Part shown: positions 37,421 through 48,420 of the stretch, one piece after another | Numbering within the stretch: the first letter of the stretch is position 1 | Layout: every line of letters begins with the position of its first letter | Translations under genes and position numbers: made by a program | NCBI RefSeq assembly: GCF_018873765.1 | Contig: NC_057925.1 | Span: 760,927-824,926, forward strand | DNA: 64,000 nt | Source of the DNA: Telopea speciosissima | Taxonomy: Eukaryota > Streptophyta > Magnoliopsida > Proteales > Proteaceae | Reading direction: 5' to 3' | The notes under the pieces: generated by a model | Seen by the model: the letters and a program-made list of their open reading frames with translations, nothing else | Told to the model about the DNA's origin: nothing | Database searches by the model: none

Positions 37421-37660
37421 CTGTCCCTCTCGGACTTTCCCACGGGCAGATCTAGGTTCTCAGGGACTGGCACTTGCATGTGCCTGTCCATGTGCCTGTC
37501 CCTCTCAGACCTCCCACCGGCAGATCTTTCTCAGGGACTGGCACTTGCATGTGCCTGTCCATGTGCCTGTCCATGTGCCTGTCCCTCTCGGACTTCCCAC
37601 CGGCAGATCTAGTTTCTCAGGGACAGGCACTTGCATGTGCCTGTCCATGTGCCAGTCTTG
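37421..37660 (+). repeat. Minisatellite, three copies of a ~75-85 bp unit
   Basis: The blocks TGTCCCTCTCGGACTT, CACCGGCAGATCT, TCTCAGGGACTGGCACTTGC and CATGTGCCTGTC recur with starts near 37422, 37498 and 37580. Copies differ in the number of CATGTGCCTGTC words. It reads open in several frames only because of its composition. Confidence 0.85.
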
Positions 37661-38141
37661 CTGTTCATGCCATTCCGAGAATGGTTTTGCAACCCCAAAG
37701 TCTTGGGCTAAAATGGGATATTCTTAGGGATTTTTAGGGGTCTCTTTGGCCATGAGAACAACTCCAACCAAGGTGCCATAGCATACACCCAACATGGGTT
37801 TGTAAACCCCATGATCGATTAGGTTTTCTTCCATTAAAATACATATGGAAAGAAAACTCATGGGTTTGGGTATTGGGGTTTTGAAAGGGGCTTTAATCAA
37901 AGTTATTTAACAACCCACAAACCACACCTCTATGGTCTTCCATGAGGGTTGGTGAAACCCATAAATGGAGGTAAATCCCCAACTTAGGGTTCATAAATGG
38001 AGAAAGGGTGAAAGGGGGTTCAAGGTAGGATTAGGTGTCTTTATAACTAAGCTTCAAAGATTAGCCATTAATGGCCTTTCCATTAGGGTAGATGAAGCAC
38101 TCATGGCTCATAAGTCCAAACCCTAGGTCTATAAATTAGGA

Positions 38142-38142
<1 letters not shown>

Positions 38143-38174
<32 letters not shown>
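38143..38174. repeat. (GA)n microsatellite
   Basis: Uninterrupted GA run inside the solo LTR. A CTT-rich tract follows at about 38218-38290. Confidence 0.9.
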
Positions 38175-38177
<3 letters not shown>

Positions 38178-38907
38178 CTCACCAATGTAGGAGAGTAAGC
38201 TTGGGTTCCACCTCTCTTCCTTCTTCTTCTTCTTCTTTCGTTCCTTCTTCCTTCTTCTTCTTCTTCTTTTTCTTCTTCTTCTTTCTTTCCTTCTCTCCTT
38301 TCCTCTCCACGATTTAGGTTTTCTATTGTGAGGTGAATAGTGGATTGACCCCTATTTACCTCACTTTAGTCTTAAGTCATGTTTGGTTGTCTTAGGTCTT
38401 TAGGTCCATTTTAAGTTATTGGGCCCATTATACTACTAGGCCCATAATATGATTAGAAGGAACATCAGGTCCTAAGCCCATTCTAGTATTTATACTCATG
38501 AGTTATTAGGATATTAACTTACTCCTAATCATCTATAAGTGGGAACGGGTACACCGGACGAGGGCCGGGCGGATCCTCGAAATAAGGAAATGCTAGGAAT
38601 GCACCCTCGAAGACAAACTTTCCCCTATCTCTGTCGATGTACCTATCCTCGACGACTTCTCTAGAGTCACGGTCAACAATCTTGTGGGATGGCTTGAGTA
38701 TCATGGTCCACAGTTCACGAGCGTACTCCGCTTCCGATTCTACATAAAAGGTTTAAACCAGACCGGTGGTCAGACCGAGTTTTAAACCGGGTTTTGGGCA
38801 CGGATTTAACATAAGTATCCATTGTCTGTATGTTTTTAGACTGATCAAGTTATCTTGATGTTTGTAGGTAGGATAACATTGCATAATTGTGGAATTCTCT
38901 AGATTGT

Positions 38908-39230
38908 GTGACAATTATATTGTGGAACATTCTGTCATAGGTAACCATTGCCGAATTGTTTCGAACGTAAATGTATGATAAATTTACAAGCAGAACTAGA
39001 ATAATTATTATTTATTATGTGCAGTTGTTTATCTCTTTACTTTAAGAGGTAAGCATATAGATTATGTATTTGTCTTTTTGAGCTACGCATTAATTTATTT
39101 ATTTGTGTCCACAAATTAAGAATTTAGTCATCATGGATTATGCTACTATTTACGATGACTGTTCAATTCAATGTTCTATTGTTGGCACCAAAGCGATTTT
39201 CGGATCAAGTATCGTTATAAGTGATAAGGA
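38908..39230 (+). pseudogene. eIF2B gamma C-terminal fragment, array unit 1
   Basis: eIF2B gamma is part of the exchange factor for eIF2. Exon piece 38908-38972 has DNCIV.HSVIGNHCRI.SNV; the family has KCSVKRSVIGRHCRIGSNVK, hexapeptide repeats of the left-handed beta-helix. Exon piece 39115-39230 gives MDYATIYDDCSIQCSIVGTK against MNHVTIGDGCSIQGSVICSN. A 142-bp intron separates them. An extra copy of the first piece lies at 35600-35646, left of the solo LTR. Too short and altered to work. Confidence 0.65.
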
Positions 39231-39822
39231 TGTAGTTTCCTAACTATTTTAGTTATTTCTTACCTTCCTTTTGCTTATCTTGGGATTTACCTGTTTGGTA
39301 CAGATGGAACCACATAAATTTCTTTATAATGTCATCGACAGATATTATTTGACATGATCTCTCTCAAAGCACAGGCATAGACATGTGGTTTTCAAGATTG
39401 AGTTCTGCAGGGAGAAGAATGAAATGATTTTGGGGTTTAAGTGTATGGCAAAAAAAGCTCTCATGAGACGATGAGTTGAGAGATTCTTTCTATTTTGGAA
39501 TACAGATTGCTATTTTACACAATTTAATTTCTAAGTGAATCAACTTTAAAAAATTTTTGTATTTTTTTTATATTTTTATAATTTCTAAAGTGCCATAACT
39601 GGGGTAAAATGGAAAAATTACCAAATCTAGGTTTTGAAGCTGAATACCAATTGAAATGAATTAGCTTTGAAAAATCCCTCATCGAAAACAGATTTACGCA
39701 ACCAGACACACACCTATGGAATACCCATTGTTGTAGGATCGTCGGCTCTGATTCCAATTGATATAGGAGAACATGCATTGATATCCACCTAAAAGACAAG
39801 GATGTCATTTCATGGTGCTCTT

Positions 39823-40868
39823 ACATGAATGTATATGAAAGGGCTGACACATTACATGAGTACATACAAGAAAATACTTCAAAATTTGTAATTCGAAGTT
39901 TTTTCAATCAGACACCAATGTTTCTTTCTACACATCTACAAAATTTATGCAGGTTATTTTCCTTATGTCTATGTTTTGTCTTTTATATCTAAATTTTGTA
40001 TTTCTAAATTGTATTAATTTTAAGTGTTATTAATATTGTAGGTAAATATTTGAAAGCATACTCCATTTATACAAGCATGGATTGAAATATAATGATGAAC
40101 TCATCAACAACATAGTGATTACATGTTGATGACATGTCATGTAAGTTTGTTTGTCTACTGAAAGATAATCATGGTATGTATATAACGTGAGCATTAGTAT
40201 TTGTTTAATAGTATTTATTATATATTTTAATAATTTTTTATATTATTTTATTTGAAGTATATTAAATGAAGAAGAAAAGAGTGCGAAGTTTCAGCAACAC
40301 TTGGATGCGTTACATGCATTCATTATTAAATAATCACCTGATACAAGAACTTTTATTGATTTTAAGAACCTGTGCACTGAAACGTAAGAATTGGATAAAA
40401 TAAATATTAGTTTTAATTTATTTATAACATTTATTTTATTTAAATTATATTTTGACTTTGATATTAATATTACTGGAAAACAATCAAATAGTTTCTTGAA
40501 CATTTGTTCTTTTGGAACAATGATCGAAAGAGTTCTTATCTACAACAATTGGACTACCAGATAGTATTGTATTCTAGTCAGGTTGAGGGTACTTTAAATA
40601 AATCTATTAATACCACAAATTGACATTGACAATTTGATCATCAACCTATTATAGTACTAAATTGATAGGTAATAGAAATCTCCCTCTTTACTCTCTCTGT
40701 TTGCTAAATAAAAATTATTGTTAATAAATAACAATTTTATATATACGTTCATGACAGTTGATGAGAACAATGAGTACCCGAGAATTGATCATGTAGTACG
40801 TTTTTTGAGAAACATGCTAGTATCTATATGTGTGTATGTGTGTGTGTGCGTGTGTGTGTGTTTAGACT
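39823..40868. other. Foreign sequence inside array unit 2
   Basis: Replaces the part of the unit between CATTTCATGGTGC and the GT microsatellite. AT-rich, no recognised gene or element. Ends in a GT run (about 40829-40861) and TTTAGACT, where the array sequence is resumed for a few bases. Confidence 0.4.
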
Positions 40869-41811
40869 TAACATAATGGCTAATTCCAAAGCAAGAGAGA
40901 AACGCTTCAAAGCAAAGGGAAAAACAAAAAGTAAGAGAGAGACAAGATGAATGAATAGTGAAGGATGGAAGGAAAAAAAAGGAAGATATGGACAAAAAGA
41001 AAGGAAAACAAAAAAGAAAATGCAAAAAGTGTAGCGGGAGGGATTAGAACCCTCCACCTCTCCCACTTCACTAAAAGTTTCACAGGAACATACTCCGAGA
41101 GAGCCTATTTATGTCAAGCCCTTCACTGATACAAAGACAGGAAAACTATTCTCTTGAACACTCCATTCCAAGAGAGTGGGGACCAAGTTATAAACCAAAA
41201 TTATATCGATCAATCGTGGGCCACCACGTGTCCTGACCCAAGAGGGAAGACCATCTCCAGCCCGGCCACCTTACGCCTCACTTGATTGACCCAGAACATA
41301 AAAAACCAACAAAAACGTCTAAGGTCCAAGACTAAGTACTACACGCAAGCTACTAACATCACCGACGAGATATACATCACCTCATCAGTTGAAGGTACCA
41401 CCTACTCGAGGTAAAATTTCAGACAAACTCATGCACCAAGGACCTTATCCAATATATAAGGGCGCATGCATGTCTATCTACCGAGAACATCTTCCCTATT
41501 GGGACTCTACCTCCCATGGGGGAGCAACCAACCAAGAGATGAATCCTACCAACTAGGAACGTCTATCTACTACGAGGACTACTCATTACCAACTGGGACT
41601 CTCCACACCGTCTCACTCCATTATAAATTTCAAGGTACTCTACCCCATTAACCCATCTTGAATTCTAACTATTTATCTGTTTATTTAGAGAGATCTAACT
41701 TAGGCATCGGAGAGTCCTAAGATGAAACCACACCGGTTCTCCTTTGTCACAAAGGTCCTTTTGCAAATTGCGGCACTCGAAGGGACTACTAGGCGATTCC
41801 TTGACACAACA
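40869..41811. mobile_element. Probable solo LTR, Ty3/gypsy-like, in array unit 2
   Basis: The right part (TTAGGCATCGGAGAGTCC, CACACCGGTTCTCCTTTG, ending TTGACACAACA at 41811) has the look of a plant gypsy LTR end. It is followed by AGATT, the array sequence. The left edge is preceded by AGACT (40864-40868), a possible 5-bp duplication with one change. The left end does not start with TG, so the boundary is uncertain. No coding parts inside. Confidence 0.45.
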
Positions 41812-41880
41812 AGATTGATCAAGTTGTCTTGATACTTATAGGTAGAACCACATTGTATAACTGAGAGATTCTCTAGATTG

Positions 41881-42330
41881 GGTGACAATTGTATTGTGAG
41901 ACATTTTGTCATAAATATCCATTGCCTGTATGTTTTTAGACTGATCAAGTTGTCCTGATGCTTGTAGGTAAGATCACATTGCATAATTAGGGAATTCTCT
42001 AGATTATGTGACAATTGTATTGTGGAACATTCTGTCATAGGTAACCATTGTCGAACTCGTTCGAACGTAAAGGTATGGTAGATTTACAAACATAACTAGA
42101 ATAATGATTATTTACTGTATGTAGTTGTTTATCTCTTTACTTTAAAAGATAAGTATATAGATTATGTATTTGTCTTTTCGAGTTACGCATTAATTTATTT
42201 ATTTGTGTTTACAGATTGAAAATTCAATCATCATGGATTATGCTACTATTTGCGATGATTGTTCAACTCAACCTTCTATTGTTGACACCAAAGCAATTTT
42301 CAGATCGGGTGTCATTATAAATGATAAGGA
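41881..42330 (+). pseudogene. eIF2B gamma C-terminal fragment, array unit 2
   Basis: Same arrangement as in unit 1: a partial first exon copy near 41881-41925, then 42008-42072 (HSVIGNHCRT.SNVK), a 142-bp intron (42073-42214, GT-AG), then a second piece from 42215 with NSIIMDYATICDDCSTQPSI. An hAT MITE lies right after it. Confidence 0.65.
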
Positions 42331-42976
42331 TAAGGGTGTCAATTTGAAATCGTAACCGTATACCGAAATCGAAACCACCAGTGTACATTGCAAAAATGGT
42401 ACGGTACAGTATGATCAAATGGTATTGACCATAGTACGGTACTGTATCGGTATTAGATACAATACTGTTGGTATATACCGAAACCGTGCCGTTTAAAAGG
42501 TATATTTGTAAAATTAAATAAATGTAAAAGCAGCCGAGTGATTTGACCACACAGTTTGAATTTTAAACCATAAAGAAATTATATCCAGCCTGACCCTTTA
42601 TTGTCAGACTGTCACATGTACATCTATTAAATGATTTTGTACATAAAACAATAAACCATCTTTTTGACTTTTTCTGTCAGACTGTTAATGTTAATTTGTC
42701 ATTAATAACTAAACTGTCACGGATCCCCTTGCATTTTTACTACTTGCATCATTTTAAATACATTCAAATCTTAAACTTCACACACCACATACCGTTTTTC
42801 ATACCGAACCAATACCATTTTTTATACCATTTTCTTACCGTACCGTAATGGTACGATTGTGGTATTGAAAATAGGGTTCTTAAATAGTACGGTACGATAT
42901 CGGTATTAAGTACCTATTTTTTGTACCATACCAAAATCGTACTGTATTATCAAAATCGTATCGATTGACAAGCTTA
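42331..42976. mobile_element. hAT-like MITE, 646 bp, in array unit 2
   Basis: Ends TAAGGGTGTCAAT and ATTGACAAGCTTA form imperfect inverted repeats. The 8-bp duplication GATAAGGA flanks it (42323-42330, 42977-42984). The other units read straight through this point. The interior is rich in ACCGTACC/GGTACGGT words. No transposase frame. Confidence 0.87.
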
Positions 42977-43681
42977 GATAAGGAGATAGTTTCCTAATTA
43001 TTTTACTTATTTCTTACATTGCTTTTGTTTATCTTTGGATTTACCTGTTTGATACAGGTGAGACCATATAAATTTCTTTACGATGTCATCGACAGATATT
43101 ATCTGACATGATCTCTCTCAAAGCTCAGGCATAGACATGTGGTTTTCAAGATTGGATTCTACAGAAAAAAGAACGAAATGATTTTGGTGTTTGAGTGTAT
43201 GGCAAAAAGAGCTCTCGTGAGACGATTAGTTGAGGGATTCTTTCTGTTTTAAAATACGGAGTACTATTTTACACAACTCAATTTCTAAGTGAATCGACTT
43301 TAAAATTTTTTTGTATTTTTTTTGTATTTTTTTAATTTATAAAGTGTAATAACTAGGGTAAAATGGGAAAATTGCCAAATCTAGGTTTTGAAGCTGAATA
43401 CCAATTATAGTGAATCGACTTTGAAAAATCCTTCATCGGAGACAGATTTACGTAACCAAACACACACCGGTGGAATACTCATTGTTGTAGGATAGTCGGC
43501 TCTGATACCAATCGATATAGGAAAACATATATTGATATCCACCTAAGAGACAAAGGCGTCATTTCATGATGCCCTGTGAGAGGGAGTATGAGATATATAT
43601 GTGTGTGTGTGTTTAGATTGATCAAGTTGTCTTGATGCTTATAGGTATAACCATATTGTATAATTGAGGGATTCTCTAGAT

Positions 43682-44130
43682 TGGGTGACAATTGTATTGT
43701 GGGACATTCCATCATAAGTATCCATTGCTTGTATTTTTTAGACTGATCAAATTGTCTTGATGCTTATAGGTAAGATCACATTGCATAATTAGGGAATTCT
43801 TTAGATTAGGTGACAATTTTATTGTGGAACATTCTTTCATAGGTAACCATTGCCGAATTTACTCGAACGTAAAGGTATGGTAAATTTACAAACAGAACTA
43901 GTTTAATGATTATTTACTGTGTGTAGTTGTTTATCTCTTTACTTTAAGAAATAAGTATATATATTATGCATTTGTTTTTTTGAGCTACGTATTAATTTAT
44001 TTATTTGTGTCTACAGATTGATAATTCAGTCATCATGGATTATGCTATTATTTGCGATGACTGTTCAATTCAACGTTCTATTGTTAACAACAAAGCGGTT
44101 TTTGGATCGAGTGTTTATAAATGATAAAGA
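43682..44130 (+). pseudogene. eIF2B gamma C-terminal fragment, array unit 3
   Basis: First-exon copy near 43682-43725, then 43811-43874, a 142-bp intron (43875-44016) and a second piece from 44017 with MDYAIICDDCSIQRSIVNNK. Same structure as the other units, with its own substitutions. Confidence 0.65.
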
Positions 44131-44833
44131 GATTGTTTCCTAATTATTTTACTTATTTCTTACATTGTTTTTGCTTATCTTTAGATTTACCTTTCTGGTA
44201 CAAGTGGGATCATATAAATTTTTTTTTTATGTCATCGACAAATATTATCTGTCATGATCTCTCTCAAAGCTCAAGTATAGACATGTGATTTTCAAGATTG
44301 GGTTCTGCAAAAAAAAGAATGAAATGATTTTGGTGTTTGAGTGTATGGCAAAGAGAGCTCTCACGAGACGATGAGTTAAGGGATTCTTTTTGTTTTAGAA
44401 TACAGATTACTATTTTACACAACTCAATTTCTAAGTGAATCTACTTTGAATTTTTTTTGCATTTTTTGGTATTTTTATAATTTCAAAATGCAATAAGTGG
44501 TGTAAAATAGGAAAATTATCAAATCTAAGTTTTGAAGCTGAATACCAATTGAAGTGAATCGGCTTTGAAAAATCACTCATCGGAGACAGATTTACGCAAT
44601 GAAGCACACACCGGTGGAATACCCATTATTGTAGAATCGTCGACTTTGATACCAATTGATATAGGAGAGCATGCATTGGTATCCACCTAAGAGACAATAA
44701 CGTCATTTCATGGTGCCCTGTGAGAGGGAGTAGGGATACATATATATGTGTGTATGTATGTTTAGACTGATCAAGTTGTCTTGATGCTTGTAGGTAGAAC
44801 CACATTGCATAATTGAAAGATTCTCTAGATTGG

Positions 44834-45285
44834 GTGAGAATTTTATTGTGGGACATTCTGTCATAAGTATCCATTGCTTGTATGTTTTTAAACTGATCAA
44901 GTTGTCTTGATGCTTGTCAATAAGACCACATTGTATAATTGGGGAATTCTTTAGATTATGTGACAATTGTATTGTGGAACATTCAGTCATAGGTAACCAT
45001 TGTCGAATTGATTCGAATGTAAAGGTATGGTAAATTTAAAAGCAGAACTAGAATAATAATTATTTACTGTGTGTAGTTATTTATCTCTTTACTTTAAGAG
45101 GTAAGTATATAAATTATATATTTGTCTTTTTAAGTTATGCATTAATTTATTTATTTGTGTTTACAGATTAAGAATTCAATCATCCTGGATCATCTTACTA
45201 TTTGCGATGACTGTTCAATTCAACATTCTATTGTTGACACCAAAGCGATTTTCAGATCGAGTGTCGTTATAAATGATAAGGAGAT
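44834..45285 (+). pseudogene. eIF2B gamma C-terminal fragment, array unit 4
   Basis: First-exon copy near 44834-44880, then 44961-45024 (DNCIVEHSVIGNHCRIDSNV), a 142-bp intron (45025-45166) and a second piece from 45167 with DDCSIQHSIVDTKAIF. This copy shows the family match to eIF2B gamma most clearly. Confidence 0.68.
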
Positions 45286-45734
45286 AGTTTCCTAATTATT
45301 TTACTTATTTCTTACCTTGCTTTTGTTTATCTTTGGATTTACCTATTTGGTACAAGTGGAACCATATAAATTTCTTTATGATGTCATCGACAGATATTAT
45401 TTGACATGATCTCTCTCAAAGCTCAGGCATAAACAACTCAATTTTTATGTGAATCGACTTTGAAATTTTTTTTACATTTTTTTGGTATTTTTATAATTTC
45501 TAAAGTGACATAACTGGGATAAAAGGAAAAAATTATCAAAAGTAGATTTTGAAGTTGAATTGACTCAATAAAATCACAGACTCACATACTTTGATAGGGG
45601 GTTGGGAACATTGTGTTAGTTGGAGGAATTTAACCTCCATCTTCTATTTCAGCCTAGTCAAAAAATACTAGTCTAGAAAAGCTTCTGTAAATCTGGATAC
45701 ATAGGGTGGGGATTAGTTACGATGTGTGAAATAG

Positions 45735-45850
45735 GGATATGATATGTGATTTGGAAGGTGATGACCCCTGTGGGATTGGGGTTATTGAAAATGTTGAGGC
45801 TAATAATTACAACACTGACCTTGAAACATATTATAAATTTATAAAAAAAA
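45735..45850 (+). pseudogene. Importin-5-like fragment, short copy
   Basis: Matches the end of the importin piece at 34715-35300: MICDLEGDDPCGIGVIENVE, then NYNTDLETYYKFIKK followed by an A run. Upstream importin sequence is absent; the junction is with array sequence (TTACGATGTGTGAAATAGGG). Confidence 0.65.
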
Positions 45851-45936
45851 ATACCTCATCAAAGATAGATTTACCCAACCAAACACACACTGATGGAGTA
45901 CCTATGATTGTAGGATCGTCAGTTCTGACACCAATT

Positions 45937-46361
45937 GATATGTGCACGAATAATTTAAAATAAAAGAAAGAAATAGAAAGAGATAATAATGAAATAGTTC
46001 TTTTGAATGAAACAACATCCAATAGGATAAATTTCTATTCATATCAAACCTCATTTACCATTATAATTTAGAGATATTTAAATACCTACGTGTAACCAAT
46101 GCCACACAACAACCAAATCCCTATTCGACAACCCACTTCCTACAACATCGAACCCAAGGGTTTATTATCGGTTACGCTACTTACTTAACTTACAAATACT
46201 CCTCAATCCCCACTCTCGTACAAGTTATAACTTAACCAGATTAAACCGAATTAACCAACCATCCATGATAATATTAATTCAAACCTATAAGACTCTCTTC
46301 CACACACAAAACTCACAGAAACTCACTCATAAAGATTAAGGACTGTCATGTATGTGACATT
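45937..46361 (-). mobile_element. LTR of a retroelement with primer site on one side and purine tract on the other
   Basis: On the plus strand it begins TGATATGTGCACG and ends CATGTATGTGACA, so TG...CA, about 425 bp. On the minus strand its 3' end is followed, after two bases, by TGGTGTCAGAACTGACG, a primer-binding site like those of the array units. Its 5' side is preceded by a purine run (TTTGAAGGAAAAAAGAA) and ACCTTGAGGACAAGGTTC, a motif common just before plant LTRs. Internal retroelement sequence therefore lies, or lay, on both sides. No coding parts for this element are seen nearby. Confidence 0.6.
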
Positions 46362-46629
46362 CTTTTTTCCTTCAAAGAACCTTGTCCTCAAGGTTCAATC
46401 TGTAACAGTTAAATGGTGGTGGCCAACCCACTTCCTTGCCTTGCCTAAACTTGTCTCCGATGAGGGTTTGTATATTACGTGGCTACGGTTCTCACGTTAG
46501 AGGTATACTGTATATCCCACATTGTTTACCTTATAAATTGATTAATAATTCATAAAAAATAAAAATAAAAACCCTCCTTGAAACAGCTTCCTTCTTCTTC
46601 ACTTGCTCCAAAACTCATATTTAGCTAAC

Positions 46630-47760
46630 ATGGATCCCCAGGAAAATCCTAATATGTTTTGCAACTTATTTCCCCCAGAGGTTGTGGAAGCCAAATTTTA
46701 CGTGATGTTCGCTTTGAATGGATTTTGAATGCTACTGTCCGAGTTCAAGTCCCCCGATCATGGAGTGCTAGCGAACGTAGAGGAAGTACTTAATCTCATA
46801 AAAGACTACCAACTTAATAAGTTACATAACCACCCTGATCTCACTATATCTCATCCATTTAACGATGACCCCAACATACATGCCATGATTACCATTCTCA
46901 TTCGTCAGCTCTTCATCTGAAATATTCATTGTTTCGCCATCTGAGATCATATTCATCTTATTAACCAAAATAATCTCAAGAGTACGTTTACTACTTATGT
47001 TAAAGAATAATACAATAATTTTGTTATGAAAAAACCTGTGGGAGACGGACATGGAGGTTACCATATTCATCCTTCCTATTGCTGAATGGCCTGACCTTCT
47101 TCTGTTTCCGTTCAACTGTGCGAACTCCGATTCCTTAATGCTTCAAGAGTTTGCTATTGTAATGTTTGCAAAGTTATCGTAGCACATCGTGGAAACCCTT
47201 ATTCCCTATCTCAATGCTCTACATCAGGTCCTTCTAGGGTGACTGGCTTCTGATCATTCGATTTTTTTTTATAGCTGCACTACAGCCTTCTGTTAAGCTC
47301 ATAATATTCCTCCACAACCCTTTGGAGATTGAACAGTGTCACGATCTAGTTCCCGCGATAAATCACATTCTAACTCGATCAGTGGAACCTACTAACTCAG
47401 AGTGGGCTCAACGAGTTCTAGAGTTGTTTCTTGAGTTGGTTGAAACAGATTTCATGCCAAAGCACCTGATCAACATGGTTATATCCTTGTAGTACGTAGA
47501 CATTGTAACACTAGAGGATGAAATCCGTCACCTCACTTTCGAGTTTCTGATGACGGTGATCGAGCGCATGGGTCATTAGGAAGCCAGTGAGATGATTAAG
47601 GAAGTGTTGTAGCTCATACCACGATTGTTCGACATACTAATGGATATGATTTATAATTTGAAAGGTGATGACCCATGTGAGATTGTAGCTATTGAAAATA
47701 TTGAGGCTAATAATTACAACACTAGTCTTGAAACAAATTATAAATTCATAAAAAAAAAAG
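46630..47760 (+). pseudogene. Importin-5-like intronless pseudogene (N-terminal ~400 codons)
   Basis: An ATG at 46630 (MDPQENPNMF) follows a leader with a TATA-like TTATAAATT at 46531. Similarity to plant importin-5 runs in order: a HEAT-like AMITILIRQLF (family AMAAVLLRKLL), then EWPDLLLFPFNCANSDSLML (family NGWPELLPFVFQCVTS.TPKL), then SVKLIIFL.NPLEIEQ, LE.LFLELVETDFMPKHL, and the IRHLTFEFLMT / LFDILMDMI end. Several in-frame stops and frame changes show that it is dead. Plant importin-5 genes have many introns; none is present, and the similarity ends in an A run (47749-47758), so a retrocopy origin is likely but unproven. Confidence 0.72.
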
Positions 47761-47922
47761 ACCTCATCGGAGACAGATTTATGCAACCAAACACAAACCA
47801 GTGGAACACCCATTGTTGTAGGATCATTGGCTCTGATACCAATTGATATAGGAGAGCATGCATTGGTATCCACCTAGGAGACAAGGGCGTCATTTCATGG
47901 TGCCCTGTGAGAGGGAGTAGGG

Positions 47923-47923
47923 G

Positions 47924-47982
<59 letters not shown>
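47923..47982. repeat. (AT)n(GT)n microsatellite, array unit 5
   Basis: Uninterrupted GT run after a short AT run. In this unit the eIF2B gamma first-exon pieces are missing: the run passes straight into GTAGTTGTTTATCTC, which is intron in the other units. This suggests a deletion through the microsatellite. Confidence 0.85.
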
Positions 47983-47983
<1 letters not shown>

Positions 47984-48073
47984 TTGTTTATCTCTTTACT
48001 TTAAGAGGTAAGTATATTGAGTATGTATTTGTCTTTCTGAGCTATGCATTAATTTATTTATTTGTGTCTACAG

Positions 48074-48190
48074 ATTGAGAATTCAGTCATCATGGATGAT
48101 GCTACTATTTACAATGATCGTTTATTTCAACGTTCTATTATTGGCACCAAAGCAGTTTTTGAATCGGGTGTCAATATAAATGATAAGGAG
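48074..48190 (+). pseudogene. eIF2B gamma second-exon fragment, array unit 5
   Basis: Starts after CTACAG with NSVIMDDATIYNDRLFQRSI. Only the second exon piece survives in this unit. Confidence 0.6.
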
Positions 48191-48420
48191 GTAGTTTCCT
48201 AATTATTTTACGTATTTCTAACTTTGCTTTTGCTTATCTTTGGATTTGCCTATTTGGTACAGGTGATACCATATAAATTTCTTTATGATGTCATCGATAG
48301 ATATTATCTGACATGATCTCTCTCAAAGCTCTGGCATAGACATGTGGTTTTCAAGATTGGGTTCTGCAGGCAAAAGAATGAAATGATTTTAGTGTTTAAG
48401 TGTATGGCAAAGAGAGCACT

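Larger units (their letters stand above)
35647..38811. mobile_element. Solo LTR, 3165 bp, inserted in array unit 1
   Basis: Begins TGTCACACCCCCATCC and ends GGCACGGATTTAACA, so TG...CA. The 5-bp duplication TAAGT flanks it (35642-35646, 38812-38816), and the array sequence is continuous when it is removed. It has no coding parts of a retrotransposon and no internal repeat of its own ends, so a solo LTR is the simplest reading. The length and TGTCACACCCC start resemble long LTRs of Ty3/gypsy elements. Inside are a minisatellite (37421-37660), a (GA)n run and a CTT-rich run. Confidence 0.78.

Noticed and set aside
37415-37737. Overlapping frames with repeated CACPCACP-like or HVPVHVPV words
   Set aside because: Minisatellite composition inside an LTR, open in several frames at once.
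41030-41065. tRNA-like B-box word GGTTCTAATCCC on the minus strand
   Set aside because: No A-box or cloverleaf around it; lies within LTR-like sequence.
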